64,000 nt of DNA, from positions 868,001-932,000 of the forward strand of contig JACKII010000001.1 in the NCBI GenBank assembly GCA_020638555.1, given 5' to 3'. Below are positions 8,710-16,010 of this stretch, one piece after another. The notes beneath the pieces were generated by a model that was not told the origin of the DNA, ran no database searches, and saw nothing but the letters and a program-made list of their open reading frames with translations. Each line of letters begins with the position of its first letter. Position 1 is the stretch's first letter. This stretch comes from Alphaproteobacteria bacterium (GTDB taxonomy: Bacteria > Pseudomonadota > Alphaproteobacteria > Bin95). Position numbers and translations under genes: made by a program.

Positions 8710-10583
8710 TCGTCGCCACCGCCGGCCATATCGACCATGGCAAGACCGCGCTGGTGCAGGCGCTGACCGGCATCGACGCCGACCGGCTGCCGGAAGAAAA
8801 ACGCCGCGGCATGACCATCGACCTGGGCTTCGCCTACTGGCCGGTGGAGGCCGGGCTGACCGTCGGCTTTGTCGACGTGCCGGGCCACGAGAAATTCGTG
8901 CGCACCATGCTGGCGGGCGTCGCCGGCATCGACCTCGCCCTGCTGGTGGTGGCCGCCGACGACGGGCCGATGCCGCAGACGCGGGAACACCTCGCCATTC
9001 TCGACCTGATGGCGGTGCCGGCGGGCGCGGTGGTCGTCACCAAGGCCGACCGGGTCTCGGCCGAGCGGCTGGCGGAGGTGGAGCAGGAAATCCGCGCCGC
9101 CACCCGCGGCACCTGTATGGCGGACGCGCCGCTCTGGGTCACCTCTGCCTATACCGGCCAGGGCGTGGCGGACTTGAAGGCCTGGCTGCTGGAGCGGGCG
9201 CGCGGCCTGGACCGACCGGCGGTCTCCGGCCATTTCCGGCTGGCGGTGGATCGGGCCTTTACGTTGCAGGGCGCCGGCCTGGTGGTGACCGGCACGGCGG
9301 TCAGCGGCGAGGTCCATGTGGGCGACCGGCTGCTGCTCTCGCCATTGGGGCGCGAGGTGCGGGTGCGTTCGCTCCACGCCCAGAATGCGGAGAGCGATAC
9401 CGGCCGGGAACGCCAGCGGCTGGCGCTGAACCTGGTCGGCGTCGACAAGGACCTGGTGCGTCGCGGCGACTGGATCCTGGCGCCGGCAGTGCACGCGCCG
9501 ACCGATCGGATTGACGTGTGCGTGCGGGTCGCGGCGGGCGAGGGCCTCTCGCTCGGAGACCGCCAGCCGGTGCATGTGCATCTGGGCGCGGCGGACGTGA
9601 CCGGGCGGCTGGCCCTGCTGGAAGGGCGGCGGCTGGAGCCGGGCGAAAGCGGCTGGGCGCAACTGGTGCTGGACCATGCGGTGGGTGCGCTGGCGGGCGA
9701 CCGCTTCGTGCTGCGCGACCAGTCGGCCCGGCTGACGCTGGGCGGCGGCCGGGTGGTGGACCCGTTCCCGCCCGCCCGCGGCCGGCGCGCGCCGGAGCGG
9801 CTGGCCTTTCTGGCGGCGCTGGACCGGCCGGACCGCGGTGCCGCGCTGGCGGCGGCGCTGGCGGCCTCGCCGAACGGGTTGGATCTCGGCCGGTTCGCGC
9901 TGGCCCACAACCTGATGGCGGCGGAGCGCGAGACGCTGACGGCGCGGCTGGACGCCAGGACGGCGGCCGGCCTCTCGTTCAGCCCGGAGCATGCGGCCGG
10001 CTGGGTCGAGCGGGTGCGCGCGGCGCTGACCCGCTGGCACGAGGACTTTCGCGACCGCGCCGGCGCGCCGCCGGAAAGCCTGCGCCGGACGCTGACGACC
10101 TCGGCGCCGCGGCCGACCTGGGCGGCGGCGCTGGCCCTGGCGCTCGCCGACGGCGTCACCAAGCAGGTGGGGCCGATGGTGGCCCTGGTCGAGCACGAGG
10201 CCACCATGGCCCATGCCGACCGCGTGCTGTGGGAGGAATTGGAGCCGCTGCTGCTGGAGGGTGGCCTGCGCCCGCCGCGGGTGCGGGAACTGGCGGCCAG
10301 CGTCGGCGAGGAGCCAGTGCGGATCGAGGCGGTGCTGCGCCGGGCGGCCAATCTGGCGCTGGTGGCGCCGGTGGCCAAGAATCGGTTCTTCCCGCCGCCG
10401 GCGATTGAGGCCCTGGTCGAGTCGGCCCGGCAACTGGCCGCGGACCAGCCGGACGGCCGCTTCACCGCCCAGCAATACAAGGATGCCACCGGCATCGGCC
10501 GCAATGTCGCGATCGAGGTGTTGGAGTATTTCGACCGGGCCGGCATCACCCGCCGCCGGGGCGATACGCGCATCCTTTTGTAA
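8706..10583 (+). CDS. selB: Selenocysteine-specific elongation factor SelB
   Basis: SelB delivers selenocysteinyl-tRNA(Sec) to UGA codons marked by a SECIS hairpin. The 625-residue protein has all GTPase motifs: GHIDHGKT (7-14), RGMTIDLG (34-41), DVPGH (57-61) and TKAD (112-115). EF-Tu-like beta barrels follow, and a roughly 250-residue C-terminal region is built of winged helices that bind the SECIS RNA (the ending VAIEVLEYFDRAGITRRRGD is typical). Start and selA stop overlap by ATGA, which implies translational coupling. Neither selC (tRNA-Sec) nor selD nor an obvious selenoprotein gene is in the window. Confidence 0.97.
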   Translation: MIVATAGHIDHGKTALVQALTGIDADRLPEEKRRGMTIDLGFAYWPVEAGLTVGFVDVPGHEKFVRTMLAGVAGIDLALLVVAADDGPMPQTREHLAILDLMAVPAGAVVVTKADRVSAERLAEVEQEIRAATRGTCMADAPLWVTSAYTGQGVADLKAWLLERARGLDRPAVSGHFRLAVDRAFTLQGAGLVVTGTAVSGEVHVGDRLLLSPLGREVRVRSLHAQNAESDTGRERQRLALNLVGVDKDLVRRGDWILAPAVHAPTDRIDVCVRVAAGEGLSLGDRQPVHVHLGAADVTGRLALLEGRRLEPGESGWAQLVLDHAVGALAGDRFVLRDQSARLTLGGGRVVDPFPPARGRRAPERLAFLAALDRPDRGAALAAALAASPNGLDLGRFALAHNLMAAERETLTARLDARTAAGLSFSPEHAAGWVERVRAALTRWHEDFRDRAGAPPESLRRTLTTSAPRPTWAAALALALADGVTKQVGPMVALVEHEATMAHADRVLWEELEPLLLEGGLRPPRVRELAASVGEEPVRIEAVLRRAANLALVAPVAKNRFFPPPAIEALVESARQLAADQPDGRFTAQQYKDATGIGRNVAIEVLEYFDRAGITRRRGDTRILL

Positions 10584-10682
10584 GCTGCCTCTTGCGCAAT
10601 CGTGCCGAGAATGGTCCATTCCGCCCGGATCGGCCGTGTACCACGGTCCGAATGTCACGATTGGGATAGGGAGTTACCCCAT

Positions 10683-11849
10683 ATGCGTTCTCTGATCGCC
10701 GCCGCGGCCATGGCGGTTATTGGCACCGCGGCCTATGCTGACGGCGGCCTGCCGAAGCATCTGGCCTGGACGGCCTATGGCACCACCTCGTCCGGCTATG
10801 CCCAGTCGGTCGGCATCGGCAACATGCTGAAGGCCAAGTACGACACCGACCTGCGCATCATCCCGGGCAAGAACGATGTCAGCCGCATGCTGCCGATCAA
10901 GGTGGGCCAGGCCGATATCTGCGCCTGCGGTATTGCCGCCTATTTCGGTCAGGAAGGCGTGTTCATGTTCGCCGACGACCGCTGGGGGCCGACCAAGCTC
11001 TATAACCTGTTCAACAATATCGGCCGCAACGGCCAGTCGACCATCGTCGCGGGCGACCTGCACGTCAAAAGCTTTGCCGACCTGAAGGGCAAGCGCGTGT
11101 CGTGGGTGAAGGGTTCGCCGGCATTGCAGGTCAACCTGCTGGCGGCGCTCGCCTTCGGCGGCCTGACCCTGGATGACGTGCAGGTGGTGGTTGTGCCGGG
11201 CTGGGGCCAGTCCATGCAGGCGATCATCGACGGCCAGTCGGATGCGGCGGTGGGCTCGACCATCTCCAGCATCTTCAACCAGCTGGGCGCGAGCCCGCGT
11301 GGCCTGACCCATGTGGCCCTGCCGTTCAGCGACACCGAAGCCTGGGCCCGGGCCAAGGCGGTGGCGCCGTTCTGGAACCAGCAGATGATCAGCAACGCGG
11401 TCGACATCGAGTCGAACACGTCGGGCAAGGTGCCTTACGAGGGCAACAACTACCCCTATCCGATCTTTGTCGGCATGGACAAGCTGGACACCGACCTGGC
11501 CTACAACCTGACCAAGGCGGTGATGGAGAATTACGAGGTCTACAAGGACTCCGGTCCGGGCATGGACGGCTACCAGCTCCAGAACCAGAATTTCGAGTGG
11601 GTGTTCCCGTATCATGAGGGCGCCATCCGCTTTTACAAGGAAGCGGGTGTGTGGACCGACGCCGCCCAGGCCAACCAGGACATGCTGCTGAAGCGTCTGG
11701 AGGTGTTGGCCGCCGCGTGGAAGGACTTCAAGGGCATGGACGTCTCGAAGGATGAGCACGAGGCCAAATGGCTGGAGGTGCGGGCCAAGCATCTGAGCGA
11801 CGCCGGCATGCCGGTGCCGTTCAAGGACCCGCTGCCCGAGCCGAACTGA
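10683..11849 (+). CDS. TAXI-family TRAP solute receptor, copy 1
   Basis: A 388-residue periplasmic binding protein with a Sec signal peptide (about 20 residues ending AAYA). It belongs to the TAXI class of TRAP receptors. Landmark blocks shared by all four copies here are WTAYGTTSSGYAQSVGIGNM, GKNDVSRMLP, ICACGIAAYFGQEG, VVPGWGQSMQAIIDGQ and GPGMDGYQLQNQN. An AGGGAG ribosome site precedes the ATG. It is the first of four consecutive paralogs that end in a fused DctQM permease. Relative to copies 2 and 3 it differs mainly in the central ligand-side region (SFADLKGKRVSWVKGSPALQVN) and in SIFNQLGASPRGLTHV. Ligand unknown. Confidence 0.9.
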   Translation: MRSLIAAAAMAVIGTAAYADGGLPKHLAWTAYGTTSSGYAQSVGIGNMLKAKYDTDLRIIPGKNDVSRMLPIKVGQADICACGIAAYFGQEGVFMFADDRWGPTKLYNLFNNIGRNGQSTIVAGDLHVKSFADLKGKRVSWVKGSPALQVNLLAALAFGGLTLDDVQVVVVPGWGQSMQAIIDGQSDAAVGSTISSIFNQLGASPRGLTHVALPFSDTEAWARAKAVAPFWNQQMISNAVDIESNTSGKVPYEGNNYPYPIFVGMDKLDTDLAYNLTKAVMENYEVYKDSGPGMDGYQLQNQNFEWVFPYHEGAIRFYKEAGVWTDAAQANQDMLLKRLEVLAAAWKDFKGMDVSKDEHEAKWLEVRAKHLSDAGMPVPFKDPLPEPN

Positions 11850-11876
11850 CGGTCTGTCATTCGCGCCGATTTCCAG

Positions 11877-11907
11877 CGGCCGGCGGGGCAATCCCGCCGG
11901 CCGTTTT
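11877..11907 (+). terminator. Rho-independent terminator after receptor copy 1
   Basis: An 11-bp perfect GC stem (11877-11887 with 11893-11903), loop GCAAT, then TTTT. It lies 28 bases after the stop of receptor copy 1 and could reduce read-through to copies 2-4. Confidence 0.75.
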
Positions 11908-11921
11908 CGTATCAGGATGCC

Positions 11922-11981
11922 GGGCCGGTTGGCATCGGGCCAGTTGTCATCGGGTCGATTGCTATCGGGCTGGTTGCCATT
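11922..11981 (+). repeat. Four 15-bp tandem repeats
   Basis: Four adjacent imperfect units, GGGCCGGTTGGCATC, GGGCCAGTTGTCATC, GGGTCGATTGCTATC and GGGCTGGTTGCCATT, occupy exactly 60 bases between the terminator of receptor copy 1 and the start of copy 2. The phase of 15 bases is strict, with substitutions but no indels. It is non-coding on the plus strand. It may be an array of regulator sites, one and a half helix turns apart, or a slippage relic. Confidence 0.8.
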
Positions 11982-12065
11982 GGCGAGGCCCCGTGGTCCA
12001 ATCCCGCCAACGACTCGACGCCCCGCGCGAGCGATGGGGCGCGCTCTCCAAAGGATGGAAACGCG

Positions 12066-13238
12066 ATGCGATGGATTGTGGCGGCCCTTGCGGCGGCGGG
12101 CTTGATGGCGGGCAACGCCCTGGCGGCGGACGTGCAACTGCCGAAGCAACTGGCCTGGACGGCCTATGGCACGACATCGTCGGGCTATTCCCAGTCGATT
12201 GGCCTCGGCAACATGCTGAAGGCCAAGTACGACACCGACCTGCGCATTATTCCGGGCAAGAACGACGTCAGCCGCATGCTGCCGCTGAAGGCGAACCAGG
12301 CGGATATCTGTGCCTGCGGCATTGCCGCGTATTTCGGCCAGGAAGGCGTCTACATGTTCGCCAACGACCGCTGGGGGCCGACGCCGATCTACAATCTGTT
12401 CAACAATATCGGCCGCAACGGTGCCGGCCTGATCGTGGCCGGCGATCTGGGCGTGACGCGCTTTGCCGACCTGAAGGGCAAGCGCATCGCCTGGGCCAAG
12501 GGCGCCCCGGAAGTCAACCTGAACACCACCGCCAACCTGGCCTTTGCCGGCCTGACCTGGAGCGACGTGGTCCGCGTGGTCGTGCCCGGCTGGGGCCAGG
12601 CCATGCAGGCGATCCTGGACGGCCAGGCCGATGCCGCGTTCGGCACCACGCTTTCCAGCATTTACAACCAGATCAGCGCCAGTCCGCGCAGCCTGATCCA
12701 CCTGCCGTTCCCGCATGACGACAAGGCGGCCTGGGCGCGGGCTTTGGCCGTCGCCCCCTATTGGTATCCGGTGACGGTGACGAATGCGATCGCCCTGGAA
12801 AAGAACCCGACCGGGGCGAAGTCGTACGATGGCGCGGCCTATCCCTACCCGACCTTTGTCGGCATGCCGACCCTGTCCGACGCCACCGCCTATGGCCTGA
12901 CCAAGGCGGTGATGGAGAATTACGACCTGTTCAAGAATGCCGGGCCGGGCATGGATGGCTACCAGTTGCAGAACCAGAACCTGTCCTGGGTGCTGCCCTA
13001 CCATCCGGGTGCGATCCGCTATTACAAGGAAGCCGGTCGCTGGACCGCGGAGAACCAGGCCACGACCGACGGCCTGTTGCAGCGCAACCGGGTGCTGGCG
13101 GATGCCTGGGCCGCGTTCCGGAAGACGACCGTCGCCAAGGACGCGTTCGAAACCGCCTGGCTGGCCGTGCGGGCGGAGCATTTGCGTGCCGCCGGGCTGG
13201 CGGTGCCGTTTCAAAGTCCGCTGCCCGAGCCGGACTGA
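12066..13238 (+). CDS. TAXI-family TRAP solute receptor, copy 2
   Basis: A 390-residue periplasmic receptor with a signal peptide ending ALAA, followed by DVQLPKQLAWTAYG. It carries the same family blocks as copy 1. It is closest by eye to copy 3: both share the mature start DVQLPK, GAGLIVAGDLGV and ISASPRSLIHLPFPHDDKAAW, which suggests that this pair arose by the more recent duplication. The start ATG at 12066 comes 84 bases after the 15-bp repeat array. Its probable role is capture of an organic acid or other small ligand for the downstream DctQM permease. Confidence 0.9.
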   Translation: MRWIVAALAAAGLMAGNALAADVQLPKQLAWTAYGTTSSGYSQSIGLGNMLKAKYDTDLRIIPGKNDVSRMLPLKANQADICACGIAAYFGQEGVYMFANDRWGPTPIYNLFNNIGRNGAGLIVAGDLGVTRFADLKGKRIAWAKGAPEVNLNTTANLAFAGLTWSDVVRVVVPGWGQAMQAILDGQADAAFGTTLSSIYNQISASPRSLIHLPFPHDDKAAWARALAVAPYWYPVTVTNAIALEKNPTGAKSYDGAAYPYPTFVGMPTLSDATAYGLTKAVMENYDLFKNAGPGMDGYQLQNQNLSWVLPYHPGAIRYYKEAGRWTAENQATTDGLLQRNRVLADAWAAFRKTTVAKDAFETAWLAVRAEHLRAAGLAVPFQSPLPEPD

Positions 13239-13266
13239 GCCCGGCCGGCTCGGAGCGAGAAGGTGG

Positions 13267-13295
13267 CCGGCGGGGCGATTCCCGCCGGTTTTTTT
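13267..13295 (+). terminator. Rho-independent terminator after receptor copy 2
   Basis: An 8-bp stem, CCGGCGGG (13267-13274) with CCCGCCGG (13281-13288), followed by seven T. It begins 28 bases after the stop, the same spacing as after copy 1. Confidence 0.8.
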
Positions 13296-13393
13296 ATCTC
13301 CGGTTGCCTTCGCTTGTATCGCATGCTCAAATCCCGCCCGTTCAAAAGGACCCACGCCGATCAGGCGGGGCAAAAAACTGGGAGATCAACGTC

Positions 13394-14563
13394 ATGAGAT
13401 CGCTTTTCGCTGCGGTGGCGGCATCCGTATTGATGGCAGGCAGCGCGCTGGCCGCGGACGTGCAACTGCCGAAGAATCTGTCCTGGACGGCCTACGGCAC
13501 CACGTCCTCCGGTTACGCACAGTCGGTCGGCCTCGGCAATATGCTGAAGGCGAAATACGACGTCGAACTGCGCATCATTCCCGGCAAGAACGACGTCAGC
13601 CGCATGCTGCCGCTGAAGGCCGGGCAGGCGGACATCTGCGCTTGCGGCATCGCGGCGTATTTCGGCCAGGAAGGCGTGTTCATGTTCGCCGAGCCGAAAT
13701 GGGGCCCGACGCCGCTCTACAACCTGTTCAACAATATCGGCCGCAATGGCGCGGGTCTGATCGTCGCCGGCGATCTGGGCGTGAAGGGTTATGCTGATCT
13801 GAAGGGCAAGCGCGTCACCTGGGTGAAGGGTTCGCCGGCGCTGAACCTGAACTCCACCGCGGTGCTGGCCTTCGCCGGCCTGACCTGGAACGATGTCGAG
13901 AAGGTCGTGGTGCCGGGCTGGGGCCAGTCGATGCAGGCAATCATCGATGGCCAGGCCGATGCCGCCTACGGCTCGACCATTTCGTCGAAATACAACCAGA
14001 TCAGCGCCAGCCCGCGCAGCCTGATCCATCTGCCGTTCCCGCACGACGACAAGGCGGCCTGGGCCCGTGCGCAGGCGATCGCGCCGCACTGGTATCCGAT
14101 CGAAGTGACGAACGCGGTGGCGATCGAGAAAAACCCGACCGGCGGCAAGGCGTTTGACGGCGCGGGCTTCCCCTATCCGATCTTCGTCGCCAACCCGACC
14201 ATGGACGAGACCGTTGCCTATGGCCTGACCAAGGCAGTGATGGAAAACTACGAGACCTACAAGGATTCCGGCCCCGGCATGGATGGCTATCAGGTCCAGA
14301 ACCAGAACCTGTCGTGGATTTTCCCCTACCATCCGGGTTCGATCCGCTATTTCAAGGAGATCGGCAAGTGGACGGCCGAGAATCAGGCCAACACCGACGG
14401 CCTGCTGAAGCGGAACGAGGTGCTGGCCGCCGCCTGGAAGGAATTCCAGGGCATGGGCGTGTCCGGCGATGGCTATGAGAAAGCCTGGCTGGAGGTGCGG
14501 GCCAAGCATCTGAAGGATGCCGGCATGAAAGTGCCCTTCCCTGAGCCGCTACCGGAAGAGTGA
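13394..14563 (+). CDS. TAXI-family TRAP solute receptor, copy 3
   Basis: A 389-residue receptor whose signal peptide ends in SALAADVQLPK. It conserves the ICACGIAAYFGQEG and VVVPGWGQSMQAIIDGQADAA blocks. The mature N-terminus and the ISASPRSLIHLPF segment match copy 2 closely. Differences cluster after the Asp-Lys-Ala-Ala-Trp segment (IAPHWYPIEVTNAVAIEKNP) and in the region encoding FVANPTMDETVAY, where the four copies diverge most and where ligand selectivity might lie. It sits 155 bases after copy 2. Confidence 0.9.
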   Translation: MRSLFAAVAASVLMAGSALAADVQLPKNLSWTAYGTTSSGYAQSVGLGNMLKAKYDVELRIIPGKNDVSRMLPLKAGQADICACGIAAYFGQEGVFMFAEPKWGPTPLYNLFNNIGRNGAGLIVAGDLGVKGYADLKGKRVTWVKGSPALNLNSTAVLAFAGLTWNDVEKVVVPGWGQSMQAIIDGQADAAYGSTISSKYNQISASPRSLIHLPFPHDDKAAWARAQAIAPHWYPIEVTNAVAIEKNPTGGKAFDGAGFPYPIFVANPTMDETVAYGLTKAVMENYETYKDSGPGMDGYQVQNQNLSWIFPYHPGSIRYFKEIGKWTAENQANTDGLLKRNEVLAAAWKEFQGMGVSGDGYEKAWLEVRAKHLKDAGMKVPFPEPLPEE

Positions 14564-14574
14564 TCCGTGCGGAA

Positions 14575-14608
14575 GCCGCCCGGCCTTTGGGGTCGGGCGG
14601 CGTCTTTC
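14575..14608 (+). terminator. Weak terminator-like hairpin after receptor copy 3
   Basis: An 8-bp stem, GCCGCCCG (14575-14582) with CGGGCGGC (14594-14601), followed by the poor T-tract GTCTTTCC. It begins 12 bases after the stop and is likely leaky, so copy 4 and the permease could be reached by read-through. Confidence 0.5.
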
Positions 14609-14716
14609 CACGGTCGGTTGCGTCCGCCGGAAGCCGATGCTTCAATGGCGCCTCGCCAGCAATCCGGTAAGAAACCGGGTGCGGCCAATGACGACCGTGT
14701 TAGCGGAGGATGCCTC

Positions 14717-15886
14717 ATGCGATCGATTCTAGCCTGGACCTGCGCCGCGTTGCTGCTTGCGGGCAACGCGGCCGCCGCGGACATCGAACTGCCCGCGGAC
14801 TTGTCGTGGACGGCCTATGGCAGCACGTCTTCCGGCTATGCCCAGTCGGTCGGCCTCGGCAACATGCTGAAGGCGAAGTACGGTACCAGCCTGCGCATCA
14901 TCCCCGGCAAGAACGATGTCAGCCGCATGCTGCCGCTGAAGGCGAAGCAGGCGGAACTCTGCGCCTGCGGTATCGCCGCCTATTTCGGCCAGGAAGGCGT
15001 CTATATGTTCGCCAACGAACGCTGGGGGCCGACGCCGCTCTACAACCTGTTCAACAATATCGGCGGCGCCGGCGGCGGGATGTTGGTGGCGCATGACCTG
15101 GGGATCAACAGTTATGCCGGCCTGAAAGGCAAGCGCATCACCTGGACCAAGGGCGCCCCGTCGCTCAATCTGAACACGACAGCGGCGTTGGCCTTCGCCG
15201 GGTTGACCTGGGACGACGTCACCAAGGTTGTGGTGCCCGGCTGGGGCCAGTCCATGCAGGCCATTCTGGACGGACAGGCGGATGCGGCCTGGGGTTCCAG
15301 CATTTCGAGCGTCGGCAATCAGATCGCGGCGAGCCCGCGCGGTCTCTGGCATCTGCCCTTCCCGCACAACGATACCGCGGGCTGGGAGCGTCTGCACGCC
15401 GTGGCGCCCTATATCTATCAAATGACGGTCACGAATGCGGTGGCGATCGATCACAATCCCGGCGGTGCCAAGTCGTATGAGGGCGCCGGCTATCCCTATC
15501 CCATCTTCATCAGCCTGCCGGACCTGCCGGACAGCATCGCCTACAACCTGACCAAGGCGGTGATGGAGAATTACGACAGCTACAAGGATGCCGGTCCCGG
15601 CATGGATGGCTACCAACTGGCCAACCAGCGCTTCGGCTGGGTGTTTCCCTATCACCCCGGCTCGATTCGCTTCTTCAAGGAAGCGGGGGTCTGGGACGCG
15701 GACGCTCAGGCCAACACCGATCGCCTGTTGCAGCGCAACGCGGTGCTGGCAGCGGCCTGGAAGGCGTTTCGGGGCATGGGCGTGACCGGTGACGCCTTCG
15801 AGGCCAAATGGCTTGAAACCCGTGCCCAGCATCTGAAGGCCGCGGGCCTGAGCGTGCCGTTCGCGGAGCCCTTGAATGACGATTGA
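14717..15886 (+). CDS. TAXI-family TRAP solute receptor, copy 4
   Basis: A 389-residue receptor with a signal peptide ending AAAA, followed by DIELPADLSWTAYG. All family blocks are present. It is the most divergent of the four: it has AELCACGIAAYFG instead of ADICACG, GGAGGGMLVAHDLGINSYAG in place of the GAGLIVAGDLG block, and a WERLHAVAPYIYQMTVTN segment. It is the copy nearest to the permease, 124 bases away, and therefore the best candidate for the original partner. A GCGGAGGA ribosome site precedes the ATG. Confidence 0.9.
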   Translation: MRSILAWTCAALLLAGNAAAADIELPADLSWTAYGSTSSGYAQSVGLGNMLKAKYGTSLRIIPGKNDVSRMLPLKAKQAELCACGIAAYFGQEGVYMFANERWGPTPLYNLFNNIGGAGGGMLVAHDLGINSYAGLKGKRITWTKGAPSLNLNTTAALAFAGLTWDDVTKVVVPGWGQSMQAILDGQADAAWGSSISSVGNQIAASPRGLWHLPFPHNDTAGWERLHAVAPYIYQMTVTNAVAIDHNPGGAKSYEGAGYPYPIFISLPDLPDSIAYNLTKAVMENYDSYKDAGPGMDGYQLANQRFGWVFPYHPGSIRFFKEAGVWDADAQANTDRLLQRNAVLAAAWKAFRGMGVTGDAFEAKWLETRAQHLKAAGLSVPFAEPLNDD

Positions 15887-15895
15887 TCGATCCGG

Positions 15896-15927
15896 GCACA
15901 TGGCCGCCGCCGGCCGTGGCCATGTGC
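15896..15927 (+). promoter_or_regulatory. Hairpin between receptor copy 4 and permease
   Basis: A 10-bp inverted repeat, GCACATGGCC (15896-15905) with GGCCATGTGC (15918-15927), followed by TCCTTG and no T-run. Such an mRNA hairpin between receptor and permease genes usually stabilises the receptor part of the transcript or lowers permease expression; that role is inferred here. Confidence 0.5.
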
Positions 15928-16010
15928 TCCTTGCCCGGCGCCGTCGCGCGGCGTCTGTTGCCTCTCCCACCCGAACCCTGCATCTCTAACCCGAAACGGT
16001 CTCCTCCTCC

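Noticed and set aside
11922..11981. CRISPR-like array
   Set aside because: Units are 15 bases without spacers and there are no cas genes.
14575..14608. Strong terminator isolating receptor copy 4
   Set aside because: The T-tract is interrupted (GTCTTTCC), so I record it only as a weak terminator-like hairpin.
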